NCBI RefSeq assembly: GCF_001815355.1
Contig: NZ_KV820360.1
Coordinates: forward strand, 341,627 to 405,626
Direction of reading: 5' to 3'
Source: Haemophilus sp. HMSC068C11
GTDB taxonomy: Bacteria; Pseudomonadota; Gammaproteobacteria; Enterobacterales; Pasteurellaceae
Length of the DNA: 64,000 bases
Both the position numbers and the translations under genes were made by a program. Shown in pieces: positions 37,051 through 45,407 of the stretch. How positions within the stretch are numbered: the stretch's first letter is position 1; each line of letters opens with the position of its first letter. The notes beneath the pieces are model-generated. The model was not told the DNA's origin and did no database searches. It saw only the letters and a list, made by a program, of their open reading frames with translations.

Positions 37051-40000
37051 TTAAGACAACATTTCTCCAAACCAGGAGGTGGTTTGTTTCACCAACTGCA
37101 AAAGGCCATCCTGCGATTTAAATTGTTCTGTTTGCCCCAACACCCTCGCCCAATAAGGATCAGCTTTACCGTAACCATAAGGATCATCTTTCGCAAGGGA
37201 TTCGATATTCGTCAAAACATTGTCAAAATTGACCGCACTTTCATCTTTTTCAATAAACTTCGAGATATTTCCCGTTGGAATGAGCTGAATTTGTTGCTGG
37301 CTTTGTAAATAAGCCTCGACATACATTTTCAGTTTCTCAAGTGCGGTTGATTTTTCTATTGTTTTTAATGTTAAATCCTTATCTTTAGCGATAATACGTG
37401 GTGGCAGTGCGCTCTCTTTTGTCGCCAGTTGAATGAGATAATAAAGCCATGGGCGAATACGATAACGATCCTTATATTTTGCAAATCGCCATTCGATTAT
37501 CTGATTTTCATCTCCAAATAATGGCTCCATATAGCCAAATAAGCGAATATTGCCTTGTGCCGTTTCCACCATAAAATCAACACTCTCACTGTGTGGTGAA
37601 GAATAATCCTTAATTTTCTCTTTAAAAGCCAATACATCAGCGCGAATGGATTGTGCACAGACTTCCGCAAACTCGCCGCGTGGCATGATGCCTTTCACTC
37701 GCTGTTTGGCGAAATAATCGTTAAATTGCACTTCCTCTAAATGCAATAACTCATTACTAATGCGATAATGATCCAAACCATTTAACGTAAAGTTTTCACT
37801 TTCTTCAATGCGATCATCTTCATCTCGGAAATACACGCCAAGCTGCTTTTCAAAAAAGAATTTCACTGGATTTTCAATAAAACTCACAAAACGATCGAGT
37901 TCAATTTCCGTTATTGGCTCTTGATTTTCGCCCATCGGCACAACAAATTCATGACATTTTCTTTCTTGGAATTGCGCAATCGGCAGCCATTTTTTTGCAA
38001 AAGAGCGGTTAATTTTCCCTTCATGTTGGAAATTACTTGGACTAAACGCCGTCATTGGATGTTGTTCAATTCTTAAGCCATTTTCTGAATAATGAGTAAT
38101 ATAATCAATTAACTGGCTCACCAATACTGAAGGTTCTTTAGGTTGATTATCAATAATTGAAGAGCCTACATAACTCACATAAAAATGGGATCTTGCGGCC
38201 AGTAAGGCTTCAAGGAATAAGTAACGATCATCATCTCGACGAACACGATCGCCTTTTTGATGATGATATTGCATTAAGTCAAAACTATTTGGTGTATGAC
38301 TGCGTGGGTAATCCGCCTCATTCATTCCGAGCAAACACACCACTTTAAAAGGAATGGAACGCATTGGTAAAAGTGTGCAGAAATTCACTTTACCCGCTAA
38401 GAAACGAAGGCTGTTTGGTGTTTCTTCTAAACGTGCAGACATCACTTCCGCAATGACATCCGCTTGCAAGGTTTCTTCAAAATTGACGGTCAGCAAATCA
38501 TCGGCAAAGGCATTGATACAATCCTGAATATAAAATAAGGTATCTGCAGTTTCTTCATTTTGCACAAAGAAATCCGTCAAAAGTGCGGTCAATTTTTCAC
38601 GCCATTTTTCAATATTGTGTGCCTTTTGCAGATCTTGATGCCATTTATTTAAGGCCGTAAAAAATTGATTCACCGCACCGACTAACTGCCCTTTCAATCC
38701 ATAGCTACTATCAAGTCCAAGACTGTCTTGCCAAACGCCTTGTTCTTCACGCATCGCATAACCTAAGGTCATACGTTCAAGCCCCGCCTGCCACGCGTTA
38801 AAATTCAGTGTATTCTGCAGTTTTTCTAAACCAAAGCGAATACCCGACTCTTTCACCCATTCACGAATTTGTTCGAGATCTGCAAGGGCAATATTAAAAC
38901 GCTCACGGATAGCCGGAATATCTAATAAAGCCAGTACTTCTTCCGCGCCAAACTGACTTTCTCTTAAATTTAACAGAGAAAGATAGCTCGACACGATCAC
39001 ATCACTTTCAGACAATTTACTGTCAGAAATCGAGAATGGAATAACAGGTGCATCCGCACTATTCGCACCAAAGACAGCCTGAATATAAGGTGTATATTGG
39101 TTAACATCGGCCACCATGATCACCACATCTTTTGGTGTAATCTGTTCTTCTTTTGGCTTATACTGATTTTGATTGAATAAATCCAACAAATAATCATGCA
39201 GCACTTCAACTTCTCGCATCGCGTTATGGCAAGATTTCACGACCAAAGAGCGGTCGTTTTTCGCTACATTTAATGCACCATGACCAAACGCCAAAATTTG
39301 ATTTTGGATCTGTCCTAACAACGTTTTTTCGGGAAGTTCTGCATAGTAATCACGGGAAATGGCTTGAATATTTTCCTCATCTCGCACTAATTGATAGAGA
39401 AAATCTCGTCCCATTTTTCCCCAAGAGGCTAAAAGCGGATTTCCACTGAACAATTCTTCTTGTTGATTGGTATAATCAAGGTCAGCAGGTTCCCATGACA
39501 CTTGCTCGGCTGAAATTAAAGGCTTAACATCATTACTTTCTTGCACGAAACGCTGTCTTTCTAATAAATAGGATTTACTCAGATCTCGCAAGTCGCCCCA
39601 ATATTCTTGACATGGATTATTGAAGAATAAATGTACATCTGTTTTAGCTGAAATACCTTGGAAAATATTGAGATAAACCGTTGGCAATGCTGGAATACCA
39701 AAAATAAAAATACGTTCCGGCAAGTTGAGTGTCGCATTTGGATCACGACATAGCTCTAAAAATTGTTGATTGAGTGCAGCACGATGCTTTGCTTTTCCAC
39801 CGAAATCACGTTGGACATCATCCACCAATGCTCGCCATAAAATCCCTTGCCAATGAATATTGCCTTTAATTTGAGAAAGAAAGGTAGGATTTAACGCCGA
39901 AAGGCCCTGCTTTTGCTGATTAATTTGAGCCAAGATTTTTTCATCGTTATTTTCTTCCCATGCGGCAATCCATTCGGGACGATAGACGAGGTATTGGTCA

Positions 40001-40410
40001 AATAAATCGGCAACTTTTAGGCTTAATTGATAAAGTTTTTGCTGTTCTGATGCCGGTGAGGACGCTAAATATTTTTTTAATGGTTCAAATTCTTTTTGCT
40101 GTAAAAAAGTAGGGATTAATCGCATTAATCGCCATAACGTTGAATCTTTTTCAAAAGGGTTTTGCGTGGAAACATTCGGCAAATTATCAGCGTAAAGTTT
40201 CCAAATAAAACTGGAAGGCATGGGGAATTGGAAATTCGCTGCAACGCCGCGTTTTTTAGCAATTTCCATTTGTAACCATTGTGCCATACCAGGGCTTTGC
40301 ACTAACACAATGTCAGATTGAAACGGATCATGTTGAGGTAAATTTTCCAACAGCGAAACTAAAATATCCTTTTGAATTTCCGGTTGGTTTGAATAATAAG
40401 TAACGAACAA
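37051..40410 (-). CDS. recC: Exodeoxyribonuclease V gamma chain (RecC)
   Basis: 1119 residues, usual length for RecC. With RecB and RecD it unwinds and degrades double-strand ends and switches at Chi to load RecA; RecC scans for Chi. The N-terminal SF1-like fold (LVQSPGMAQWLQMEIAKKRGVAANFQFPMPSSFIW) lacks a functional Walker A, as known for RecC. Other RecC-like segments are FIFGIPALPTVYLNIF and CLLGMNEADYPRSHTPNSFDLM. recB and recD are not in the window. It follows comNOPQ, an order I also remember for H. influenzae. Confidence 0.96.
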   Translation of the reverse strand: MFVTYYSNQPEIQKDILVSLLENLPQHDPFQSDIVLVQSPGMAQWLQMEIAKKRGVAANFQFPMPSSFIWKLYADNLPNVSTQNPFEKDSTLWRLMRLIPTFLQQKEFEPLKKYLASSPASEQQKLYQLSLKVADLFDQYLVYRPEWIAAWEENNDEKILAQINQQKQGLSALNPTFLSQIKGNIHWQGILWRALVDDVQRDFGGKAKHRAALNQQFLELCRDPNATLNLPERIFIFGIPALPTVYLNIFQGISAKTDVHLFFNNPCQEYWGDLRDLSKSYLLERQRFVQESNDVKPLISAEQVSWEPADLDYTNQQEELFSGNPLLASWGKMGRDFLYQLVRDEENIQAISRDYYAELPEKTLLGQIQNQILAFGHGALNVAKNDRSLVVKSCHNAMREVEVLHDYLLDLFNQNQYKPKEEQITPKDVVIMVADVNQYTPYIQAVFGANSADAPVIPFSISDSKLSESDVIVSSYLSLLNLRESQFGAEEVLALLDIPAIRERFNIALADLEQIREWVKESGIRFGLEKLQNTLNFNAWQAGLERMTLGYAMREEQGVWQDSLGLDSSYGLKGQLVGAVNQFFTALNKWHQDLQKAHNIEKWREKLTALLTDFFVQNEETADTLFYIQDCINAFADDLLTVNFEETLQADVIAEVMSARLEETPNSLRFLAGKVNFCTLLPMRSIPFKVVCLLGMNEADYPRSHTPNSFDLMQYHHQKGDRVRRDDDRYLFLEALLAARSHFYVSYVGSSIIDNQPKEPSVLVSQLIDYITHYSENGLRIEQHPMTAFSPSNFQHEGKINRSFAKKWLPIAQFQERKCHEFVVPMGENQEPITEIELDRFVSFIENPVKFFFEKQLGVYFRDEDDRIEESENFTLNGLDHYRISNELLHLEEVQFNDYFAKQRVKGIMPRGEFAEVCAQSIRADVLAFKEKIKDYSSPHSESVDFMVETAQGNIRLFGYMEPLFGDENQIIEWRFAKYKDRYRIRPWLYYLIQLATKESALPPRIIAKDKDLTLKTIEKSTALEKLKMYVEAYLQSQQQIQLIPTGNISKFIEKDESAVNFDNVLTNIESLAKDDPYGYGKADPYWARVLGQTEQFKSQDGLLQLVKQTTSWFGEMLS

Positions 40411-40447
40411 AGTAACGCCCTTTTGAAAGCAAAAACAATGCGTTATT

Positions 40448-40750
40448 TTACTCGGTTTTCAATAAAAATTCACCTTGAGGATAGCGTATATTCACTTGAT
40501 GATGACTGCATTGAATTGCAAATTGAATGCCATTTTGTTGTACGCTATTTTCACAAGACAAGCCTAAAAACTGACGTTGAGCCTGATTCTCAGCAATTTG
40601 AATTGCCTGAAATTCTTGAAAAATTCTGACCGCACTTTTCCGTTGCTCACTCGTCCATCGGTTAAAGATCAAAAATAACCCGCTGAAAATCGATAATGCT
40701 AATAAAAGTGACATTAACGACATGCCTTTATTCACTTTGATCTTGCGCAC
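40448..40750 (-). CDS. comQ: Competence prepilin-like protein ComQ
   Basis: 100 residues. A short basic leader ends KG before MSLMSLLLALSIFSGLFLIF, the pattern of a type IV prepilin or pseudopilin. The usual Glu at +5 is replaced by Ser. A pair of cysteines (CENSV...QCSHH) could form a disulfide. Last of the four-gene operon, overlapping comP by 23 bases, just before recC. Named by position and pattern from the H. influenzae comNOPQ-recC order. Confidence 0.78.
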   Translation of the reverse strand: MRKIKVNKGMSLMSLLLALSIFSGLFLIFNRWTSEQRKSAVRIFQEFQAIQIAENQAQRQFLGLSCENSVQQNGIQFAIQCSHHQVNIRYPQGEFLLKTE

Positions 40751-41414
40751 TTAAATCACTCCAACTTTTATCCACCAAACGCCATTGGCTATATTCTTGT
40801 ACGAGTTTGGTCACCACGGCTTTACCGTAAGCCACCGTCACGCCCTCCTCTAACTTAAGCGAACCACCTGTAATCACTGCACCACTTATTCGCCCTTTGC
40901 CGGTTAAAGTTAAATCCCCTTCTGCTAACAAAATGCCACTCACATTCCCTTTAACCTCTAATTGGTTTTGCGTTATCCAATACACTTGTAGTGTTTTTTG
41001 AGCAGTTAAAGTAGTATCTACTTTCACAAAGTGCGGTTGAAAATCAGCTTGTTTTTCGCTGGAAATAAAATCTCGCAGCATATTTTCATTAATGCCTTTT
41101 GTCGGCGATTTCTTAAATAACTCTGCTCGTTTACACCAAACAGAATAGGCCACTTTATCCTCTGCCCCATTAGACTCGAAAAAGACTTGTTTCACTTTTT
41201 CAGCACCATTTAAAGGCAAGTTTTGGCAAATATGTTTTTGTTGCTGCTGACTGATTTTCTGTAACGCCAGGCCTTGTTCTACATAATATTTTCGCTGACT
41301 TATTTGAGCTCGAAAAAATGCAAAGATCTGTTCATCAAATAATAAGATCAGCGCCAATAAGCCTGAAAGTAAAATCAGTGCCGTCAGTGTCACCATCCCT
41401 TTTTTCATGATCAT
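40728..41414 (-). CDS. comP: Competence prepilin-like protein ComP
   Basis: 228 residues. The leader MIMKKG precedes MVTLTALILLSGLLALILLF, a pilin-type helix without +5 Glu (Thr instead). The rest includes a repetitive segment SGILLAEGDLTLTGKGRISGAVITGGSLKLEEGVTVAYG (about 162-200) that resembles PilX-like or bactofilin-like beta repeats. Its ATG overlaps the comO stop in ATGA. It is likely a minor pseudopilin of the DNA-uptake machine. Confidence 0.75.
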   Translation of the reverse strand: MIMKKGMVTLTALILLSGLLALILLFDEQIFAFFRAQISQRKYYVEQGLALQKISQQQQKHICQNLPLNGAEKVKQVFFESNGAEDKVAYSVWCKRAELFKKSPTKGINENMLRDFISSEKQADFQPHFVKVDTTLTAQKTLQVYWITQNQLEVKGNVSGILLAEGDLTLTGKGRISGAVITGGSLKLEEGVTVAYGKAVVTKLVQEYSQWRLVDKSWSDLSAQDQSE

Positions 41415-42127
41415 TCTTCTTGATTTAATAAAGGCACCACAAGCGAAGTTTCATATTGAATATGCTTATGTGTTGCAAGATTTCCCGCGAGTTTGATTTC
41501 AATCCCTTTCCCTGCCTTTAACCAATCAAAACGTAATTGAGAAATCTCAAACTCTTTTTCATCCAATAAATCAGTCCATCCACCACCAGCGTTACAAGTA
41601 GATTGTGCTAAGGCTCTCTGACACTCTTCTGAGCGACAATCTGCATTTACCGAATTTTTATAGGTTTGTTTAGTTTCGATCATTTTGTCGTTAAGTTTGT
41701 AACCAAATAGCTCTTTTTCGATATTTTTTGCCACATTTTTAACGCCATTTACGCAAGTGTTTTTTGTGTATTTTTCACCAATACAGCCATTACTATTCAA
41801 ATCATAAAAAAATAAAACACAGCTATTTGATGGAGCATTATCAGCTTGAGCAATGGTTATTGCAGTGCCGTTTTCATCCAATTCAAATAAAGCCAGATTA
41901 TCCTCGATGAGTTTTTGGTTTGCGGCTCGAAAACCTACGCGACGCAGATCTTTCCCGATGAGTTGAATTGTACGTTGTAATTCCGTTTGTAGTTTGAGTT
42001 GTAACATTAAACGCTGATTTTGCTGTTGAGTTTGGGCATAAAATTGTGCAACCAATAGCAATAATAAAGCGGATAAGCCAAGTGAAATCAACAAACTCAC
42101 CAATGTTTCGCCTTTTAATGGTTTCAT
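41411..42127 (-). CDS. comO: Competence prepilin-like protein ComO
   Basis: 238 residues from ATG 42127, whose ATGA overlaps the comN stop; an in-frame ATG at 42136 is possible. Leader MKPLKG precedes ETLVSLLISLGLSALLLLLV, resembling PilW-type minor pilins. Position +5 is Ser, not Glu. The body contains several cysteines (CVLFF, CIGE, CVNG, CRSEECQRALAQSTC), probably disulfide-bonded outside the membrane. Third from last of the operon. Confidence 0.76.
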   Translation of the reverse strand: MKPLKGETLVSLLISLGLSALLLLLVAQFYAQTQQQNQRLMLQLKLQTELQRTIQLIGKDLRRVGFRAANQKLIEDNLALFELDENGTAITIAQADNAPSNSCVLFFYDLNSNGCIGEKYTKNTCVNGVKNVAKNIEKELFGYKLNDKMIETKQTYKNSVNADCRSEECQRALAQSTCNAGGGWTDLLDEKEFEISQLRFDWLKAGKGIEIKLAGNLATHKHIQYETSLVVPLLNQEE

Positions 42128-42642
42128 CTTGTACATGCACTCGCCGCTTGATCAGGCTTTAATTTGATACTGCCCACGTTGAAAAAAGAAAACAATGTAC
42201 GATGTTCTTCCGCCTGTAACATAAAACAATTTGTTTCCATGGTATTTCTGGCCCCATTAAATTTCACCGCCACTTCTGACGGATATAATTTAGGGCCTAT
42301 CAGCATCGTTTTTCCTTCAAAATAAGGATAGTAAAAATGCGCATAAAGGTTTTTAGGACAATTCTGGGGATGAAAACAATCACAAAAATGATCGTTTTTT
42401 ACTTGAGCAGTAATACACCAACGTTGATTCGCTCTATCTTGATTAGCCAAAATAAACCAAATCGCTGATGAATTTTCTGCCCTCGCTTGAATATTGCGTA
42501 AGAAAAAATAAAGCCGTTGTTGCTCTTTTTCGAGAAAATATTTGGGATCGTTTTTCTGCCATTTAGGCAATGTAAACGCCAACGTTAAGCTTAAAATAAA
42601 CAATGCAATCAAGGTTTCTAATAAGGTTATCCCTTTATACAT
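42124..42642 (-). CDS. comN: Competence prepilin ComN (PulG/FimT-like)
   Basis: 172 residues. The leader MYKG is followed by ITLLETLIALFILSLTLAF; cleavage after Gly leaves Ile +1 and Glu at +5, the full type IV prepilin signature. The remaining domain is FimT/GspH-like. It is first of the comNOPQ operon needed, by comparison with H. influenzae, for DNA uptake. The promoter region has a perfect CRP-S site about 78 bases upstream of the start. Confidence 0.82.
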   Translation of the reverse strand: MYKGITLLETLIALFILSLTLAFTLPKWQKNDPKYFLEKEQQRLYFFLRNIQARAENSSAIWFILANQDRANQRWCITAQVKNDHFCDCFHPQNCPKNLYAHFYYPYFEGKTMLIGPKLYPSEVAVKFNGARNTMETNCFMLQAEEHRTLFSFFNVGSIKLKPDQAASACTR

Positions 42643-42707
42643 AAAATGCCTTCTTTTTTGACCGCACTTTAAAATTCCTTAAGAAGAAAGCCAAATTGGT
42701 TACGTTA

Positions 42708-42732
42708 TTTTTGCGATACTGATCGCAAATTT
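42708..42732 (-). promoter_or_regulatory. CRP-S (Sxy-dependent) competence regulatory site
   Basis: TGCGA-N6-TCGCA within TTTGCGAT-ACTG-ATCGCAAA is a perfect inverted repeat with C/G at the positions that separate CRP-S sites (TGCGA) from canonical CRP sites (TGTGA). In H. influenzae such sites need CRP and Sxy and drive competence genes. It is centred about 78 bases before comN. Confidence 0.88.
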
Positions 42733-42796
42733 CCTTTAAAAAACGGGAAAAACCGTGAATTAAACATTTTCAACTGGCTATTTACTAAAACTCCCT

Positions 42797-42802
42797 TATA
42801 AT
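42797..42802 (+). promoter_or_regulatory. -10 box of suhB
   Basis: A perfect TATAAT at 42797-42802 lies 41 bases before the suhB ATG. No clear -35 is seen. The resulting leader would be about 35 bases and include the BoxA-like element. Confidence 0.5.
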
Positions 42803-42818
42803 AGGCGACCTATTTATC

Positions 42819-42830
42819 TGTTCTTTAAAA
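42819..42830 (+). promoter_or_regulatory. BoxA-like element in the suhB leader
   Basis: TGTTCTTTAAAA matches the rRNA antitermination BoxA TGCTCTTTAACA at 10 of 12 positions. It sits three bases before the GGTGG Shine-Dalgarno (42834-42838) of suhB. In E. coli, NusB/S10 bound to a BoxA in the suhB leader represses suhB translation, so SuhB, itself a Nus complex member, is autoregulated. Confidence 0.7.
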
Positions 42831-42842
42831 TCTGGTGGAAAT

Positions 42843-43643
42843 ATGAATCCAATGTTAAATATCGCGATTCGTGCGGCACGAAGAGCGGGCAACGTGATTG
42901 CTAAAAACTATGAACGCCGTGATGACATCCAAACAAGTAAAAAAGGTATTAATGATTATGTGACTAGCGTCGATAAAGCCGCTGAAGCAGAGATCATTGA
43001 AATCATTCAAAAATCTTATCCTGATCACACAATTATCAGTGAAGAACGTGGTGCATTAGAAGGCAAAGACAGTGATATTCAATGGGTAATTGATCCACTA
43101 GATGGCACAACCAACTTCGTAAAAGGTTTGCCACATTTCTCCGTTTCTATTGCTATCCGTGTAAAAAACCGTACCGAAGTGGGTGTGGTTTACGATCCTA
43201 TTCGTAATGAATTATTCACGGCCGTGCGTGGTGAAGGCGCAAAATTAAATGAAGTGCGTTTACGTGTAGATAGCCAAAATGAACTTAACGGGGCGATTTT
43301 AGCCACTGGTTTCCCATTCAAACAACCAAGCTTGATGCCAACTCAATTTGCTATCATGAATAACTTAATTGATGAAGCTGCAGATTTCCGTCGTACGGGT
43401 TCTGCCGCATTAGACCTTTGCTATGTGGCTTCTGGTCGCGTTGACGGTTATTTCGAAATGGGCTTAAAACCTTGGGATTGCGCAGCAGGTGATTTAATCG
43501 TGCGTGAAGCGGGCGGTTTAGTATGTGATTTCAATGCGGGTCACGGCTATTTACGTTCCGGCAATATCGTGGCTGCACCAGCACGTATTTTAAAAGAAAT
43601 GCTAAATAAAATTCAGCCTTGCTTAACCGAACAAGTTAAGTAA
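42843..43643 (+). CDS. suhB: Inositol-1-monophosphatase / Nus factor SuhB
   Basis: 266 residues. Metal-binding motifs of the inositol phosphatase family are visible: EERG (about 68-71), WVIDPLDGTTNFVKGLPHF (about 82-100) and KPWDCAAGDLIVREAGG (about 212-228). The protein hydrolyses inositol phosphates in vitro and in E. coli acts with NusA/B/E/G in rRNA transcription antitermination. Start set by GGTGG four bases before ATG. The leader holds a BoxA-like site. Confidence 0.96.
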   Translation: MNPMLNIAIRAARRAGNVIAKNYERRDDIQTSKKGINDYVTSVDKAAEAEIIEIIQKSYPDHTIISEERGALEGKDSDIQWVIDPLDGTTNFVKGLPHFSVSIAIRVKNRTEVGVVYDPIRNELFTAVRGEGAKLNEVRLRVDSQNELNGAILATGFPFKQPSLMPTQFAIMNNLIDEAADFRRTGSAALDLCYVASGRVDGYFEMGLKPWDCAAGDLIVREAGGLVCDFNAGHGYLRSGNIVAAPARILKEMLNKIQPCLTEQVK

Positions 43644-43651
43644 GCCTAAAT

Positions 43652-43683
43652 AAAAAGTGCGGTGGATTTCACCGCACTTTTTT
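43652..43683. terminator. Bidirectional terminator from inverted uptake signals
   Basis: AAAAAGTGCGGTG and CACCGCACTTTTT form a perfect 13-bp stem with a 5-6 base loop between convergent suhB and bioB. Confidence 0.9.
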
Positions 43684-43687
43684 ATAA

Positions 43688-44704
43688 CTAATTTCTGTCG
43701 AGTGGCTTTCTATTTTCTTCCGTTTCCGGCTCTAGATCTAATTTTGCCATAAGAAGTTGATCGCCATCTTCTTCTGGGTTGCCTGTCACCAACAATTTAT
43801 CCCCATAGAAAATCGAATTTGCTCCCGCCATAAAACACATGGCTTGCATTTCTTCACTCATACCTTGACGACCTGCAGAAAGGCGAACATAACTTTTTGG
43901 CATGGTAATACGCGCCACAGCAATGGTGCGAACAAATTCTGTCCAATCTAAATCAGCTGCATCAGCCATTGGTGTACCTTCTACTTTCACTAATTGGTTA
44001 ATCGGAACTGACTCTGGCTGAGGATCAAGATTTGCCAAACTTGCAATGAGACCAGCTCGCTCTTTACGGGTTTCATTCATCCCCACAATACCGCCGCAGC
44101 AAACTTTTAAACCGGCATGACGCACTTTCCCTAATGTGCTTAAACGATCATCAAAACGGCGTGTGCCAATGACATTGTGATAATTCTCCGGTGCTGTATC
44201 AAGATTATGGTTGTAATAATCCAATCCAGCATCTTTTAACTCTTCCGCCATACCATCTTGTAGTAAGCCAAAAGTACCGCAAGTTTCTAAGCCAATATCT
44301 TTTACCGCACGAATAATCGCCGTGACTTTTTCCATATCTTTAGGCTTAGGACCACGCCATGCCGCGCCCATACAAAAACGTCCTGCACCACGTGCTTTAG
44401 CAATTTTGGCTTTTTCGACAATTTCATCAATATCCAAGATCTGCTGATTTTGTACGCCTGTTTGATAACGGGCAGATTGTGGGCAATAACCACAGTCTTC
44501 AGGGCATCCACCCGTTTTAATCGACATCAACGTCGATAACTGTATCGCACCTGGGTTAAAATGCTCTCGATGCACTTGAGCCGCACGATAGACTAATTCT
44601 AAAAAAGGTGTTTCAAATAACGCTTCTACTTTACAAACAGACCAATACTCTACTGAGGGATGGGGCGTAATAGATGAAAGCTGTACTACATTTGTTGTGG
44701 TCAT
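43688..44704 (-). CDS. bioB: Biotin synthase
   Basis: 338 residues, radical SAM enzyme that inserts sulfur into dethiobiotin. The [4Fe-4S] motif is [14 protein letters not shown] (about 53-66). Other BioB markers are [23 protein letters not shown] and [15 protein letters not shown]. The biotin genes bioA, F, C and D are not nearby. A 14-bp palindrome lies 17 bases upstream of the start. Confidence 0.97.
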   Translation of the reverse strand: MTTTNVVQLSSITPHPSVEYWSVCKVEALFETPFLELVYRAAQVHREHFNPGAIQLSTLMSIKTGGCPEDCGYCPQSARYQTGVQNQQILDIDEIVEKAKIAKARGAGRFCMGAAWRGPKPKDMEKVTAIIRAVKDIGLETCGTFGLLQDGMAEELKDAGLDYYNHNLDTAPENYHNVIGTRRFDDRLSTLGKVRHAGLKVCCGGIVGMNETRKERAGLIASLANLDPQPESVPINQLVKVEGTPMADAADLDWTEFVRTIAVARITMPKSYVRLSAGRQGMSEEMQAMCFMAGANSIFYGDKLLVTGNPEEDGDQLLMAKLDLEPETEENRKPLDRN

Positions 44705-44720
44705 TATATTTTCCTCGTTT

Positions 44721-44734
44721 AAGCTATATAGCTT
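44721..44734. promoter_or_regulatory. Palindrome upstream of bioB
   Basis: AAGCTATATAGCTT is a perfect 14-bp palindrome lying just before the bioB Shine-Dalgarno (GAGG). It does not match the BirA operator. It may be an operator or simply overlap a -10 box. Confidence 0.35.
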
Positions 44735-44777
44735 TTATTAAGTTGAGCATATTACTCTGCAATATGATAAAAAGAGA

Positions 44778-45407
44778 TCAGATCACTTTTCCTTGATGAA
44801 TTTCAATCACTCGATCAATATGCCGTTCAATTTCTTTGGGTTGATGTGTCACCAGTAACATGGTGAGTTTTTTCTCTTCACATAATTGATCCATTAAATC
44901 CTGCATTTCAATGCGTAATTTAGGATCAAGTGCGGAAAAAGGCTCATCCAATAATAAAATGGGTTTATCTCGTAGCAAACAGCGCGCTAATGCCACTCGC
45001 TGTTTTTGTCCACCTGAAAGTGCGGTCGGTTTTCTCGTTAAAAAATCCTGTAAATTAACTGCTCTAGCAGCTTGTTCTACAAGTGCTTTTTCTTCTGCAT
45101 TTAAGGCTAAATTCGGTTTTAAACCTAAGGCGACATTATCTTCTACGGAAAGATGAGTAAAGAGATTATTTTCCTGAAATAGCATGGAAACAGGGCGTTC
45201 AAAAGGTGCCGTTTTAGTATGGTTTTCACCACTGAGCCAAATCTCGCCACTATCAGCATATTCAAAGCCGGCAATTAAATTCAGCAAGGTACTTTTTCCT
45301 GCACCACTTTCACCAATGATGGCGATTTTTTCCTGGGCTTGAATATGTAAATCAAATACCATTGGCATGGATTGATAATTGAAGACTACATTATTTAATT
45401 TAATCAT
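44778..45407 (-). CDS. thiQ: Thiamine ABC transporter ATP-binding protein
   Basis: 209 residues. Walker A is GESGAGKST, signature LSGGQKQR, Walker [15 protein letters not shown] and the H-loop LVTHQPKE. It powers thiamine/TPP import through ThiP. ATG 45407 has AAGGAA six bases upstream and overlaps the thiP end by eight bases; an in-frame start 21 bases upstream is less likely. Last of the thiBPQ operon under the TPP riboswitch. Confidence 0.95.
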   Translation of the reverse strand: MIKLNNVVFNYQSMPMVFDLHIQAQEKIAIIGESGAGKSTLLNLIAGFEYADSGEIWLSGENHTKTAPFERPVSMLFQENNLFTHLSVEDNVALGLKPNLALNAEEKALVEQAARAVNLQDFLTRKPTALSGGQKQRVALARCLLRDKPILLLDEPFSALDPKLRIEMQDLMDQLCEEKKLTMLLVTHQPKEIERHIDRVIEIHQGKVI

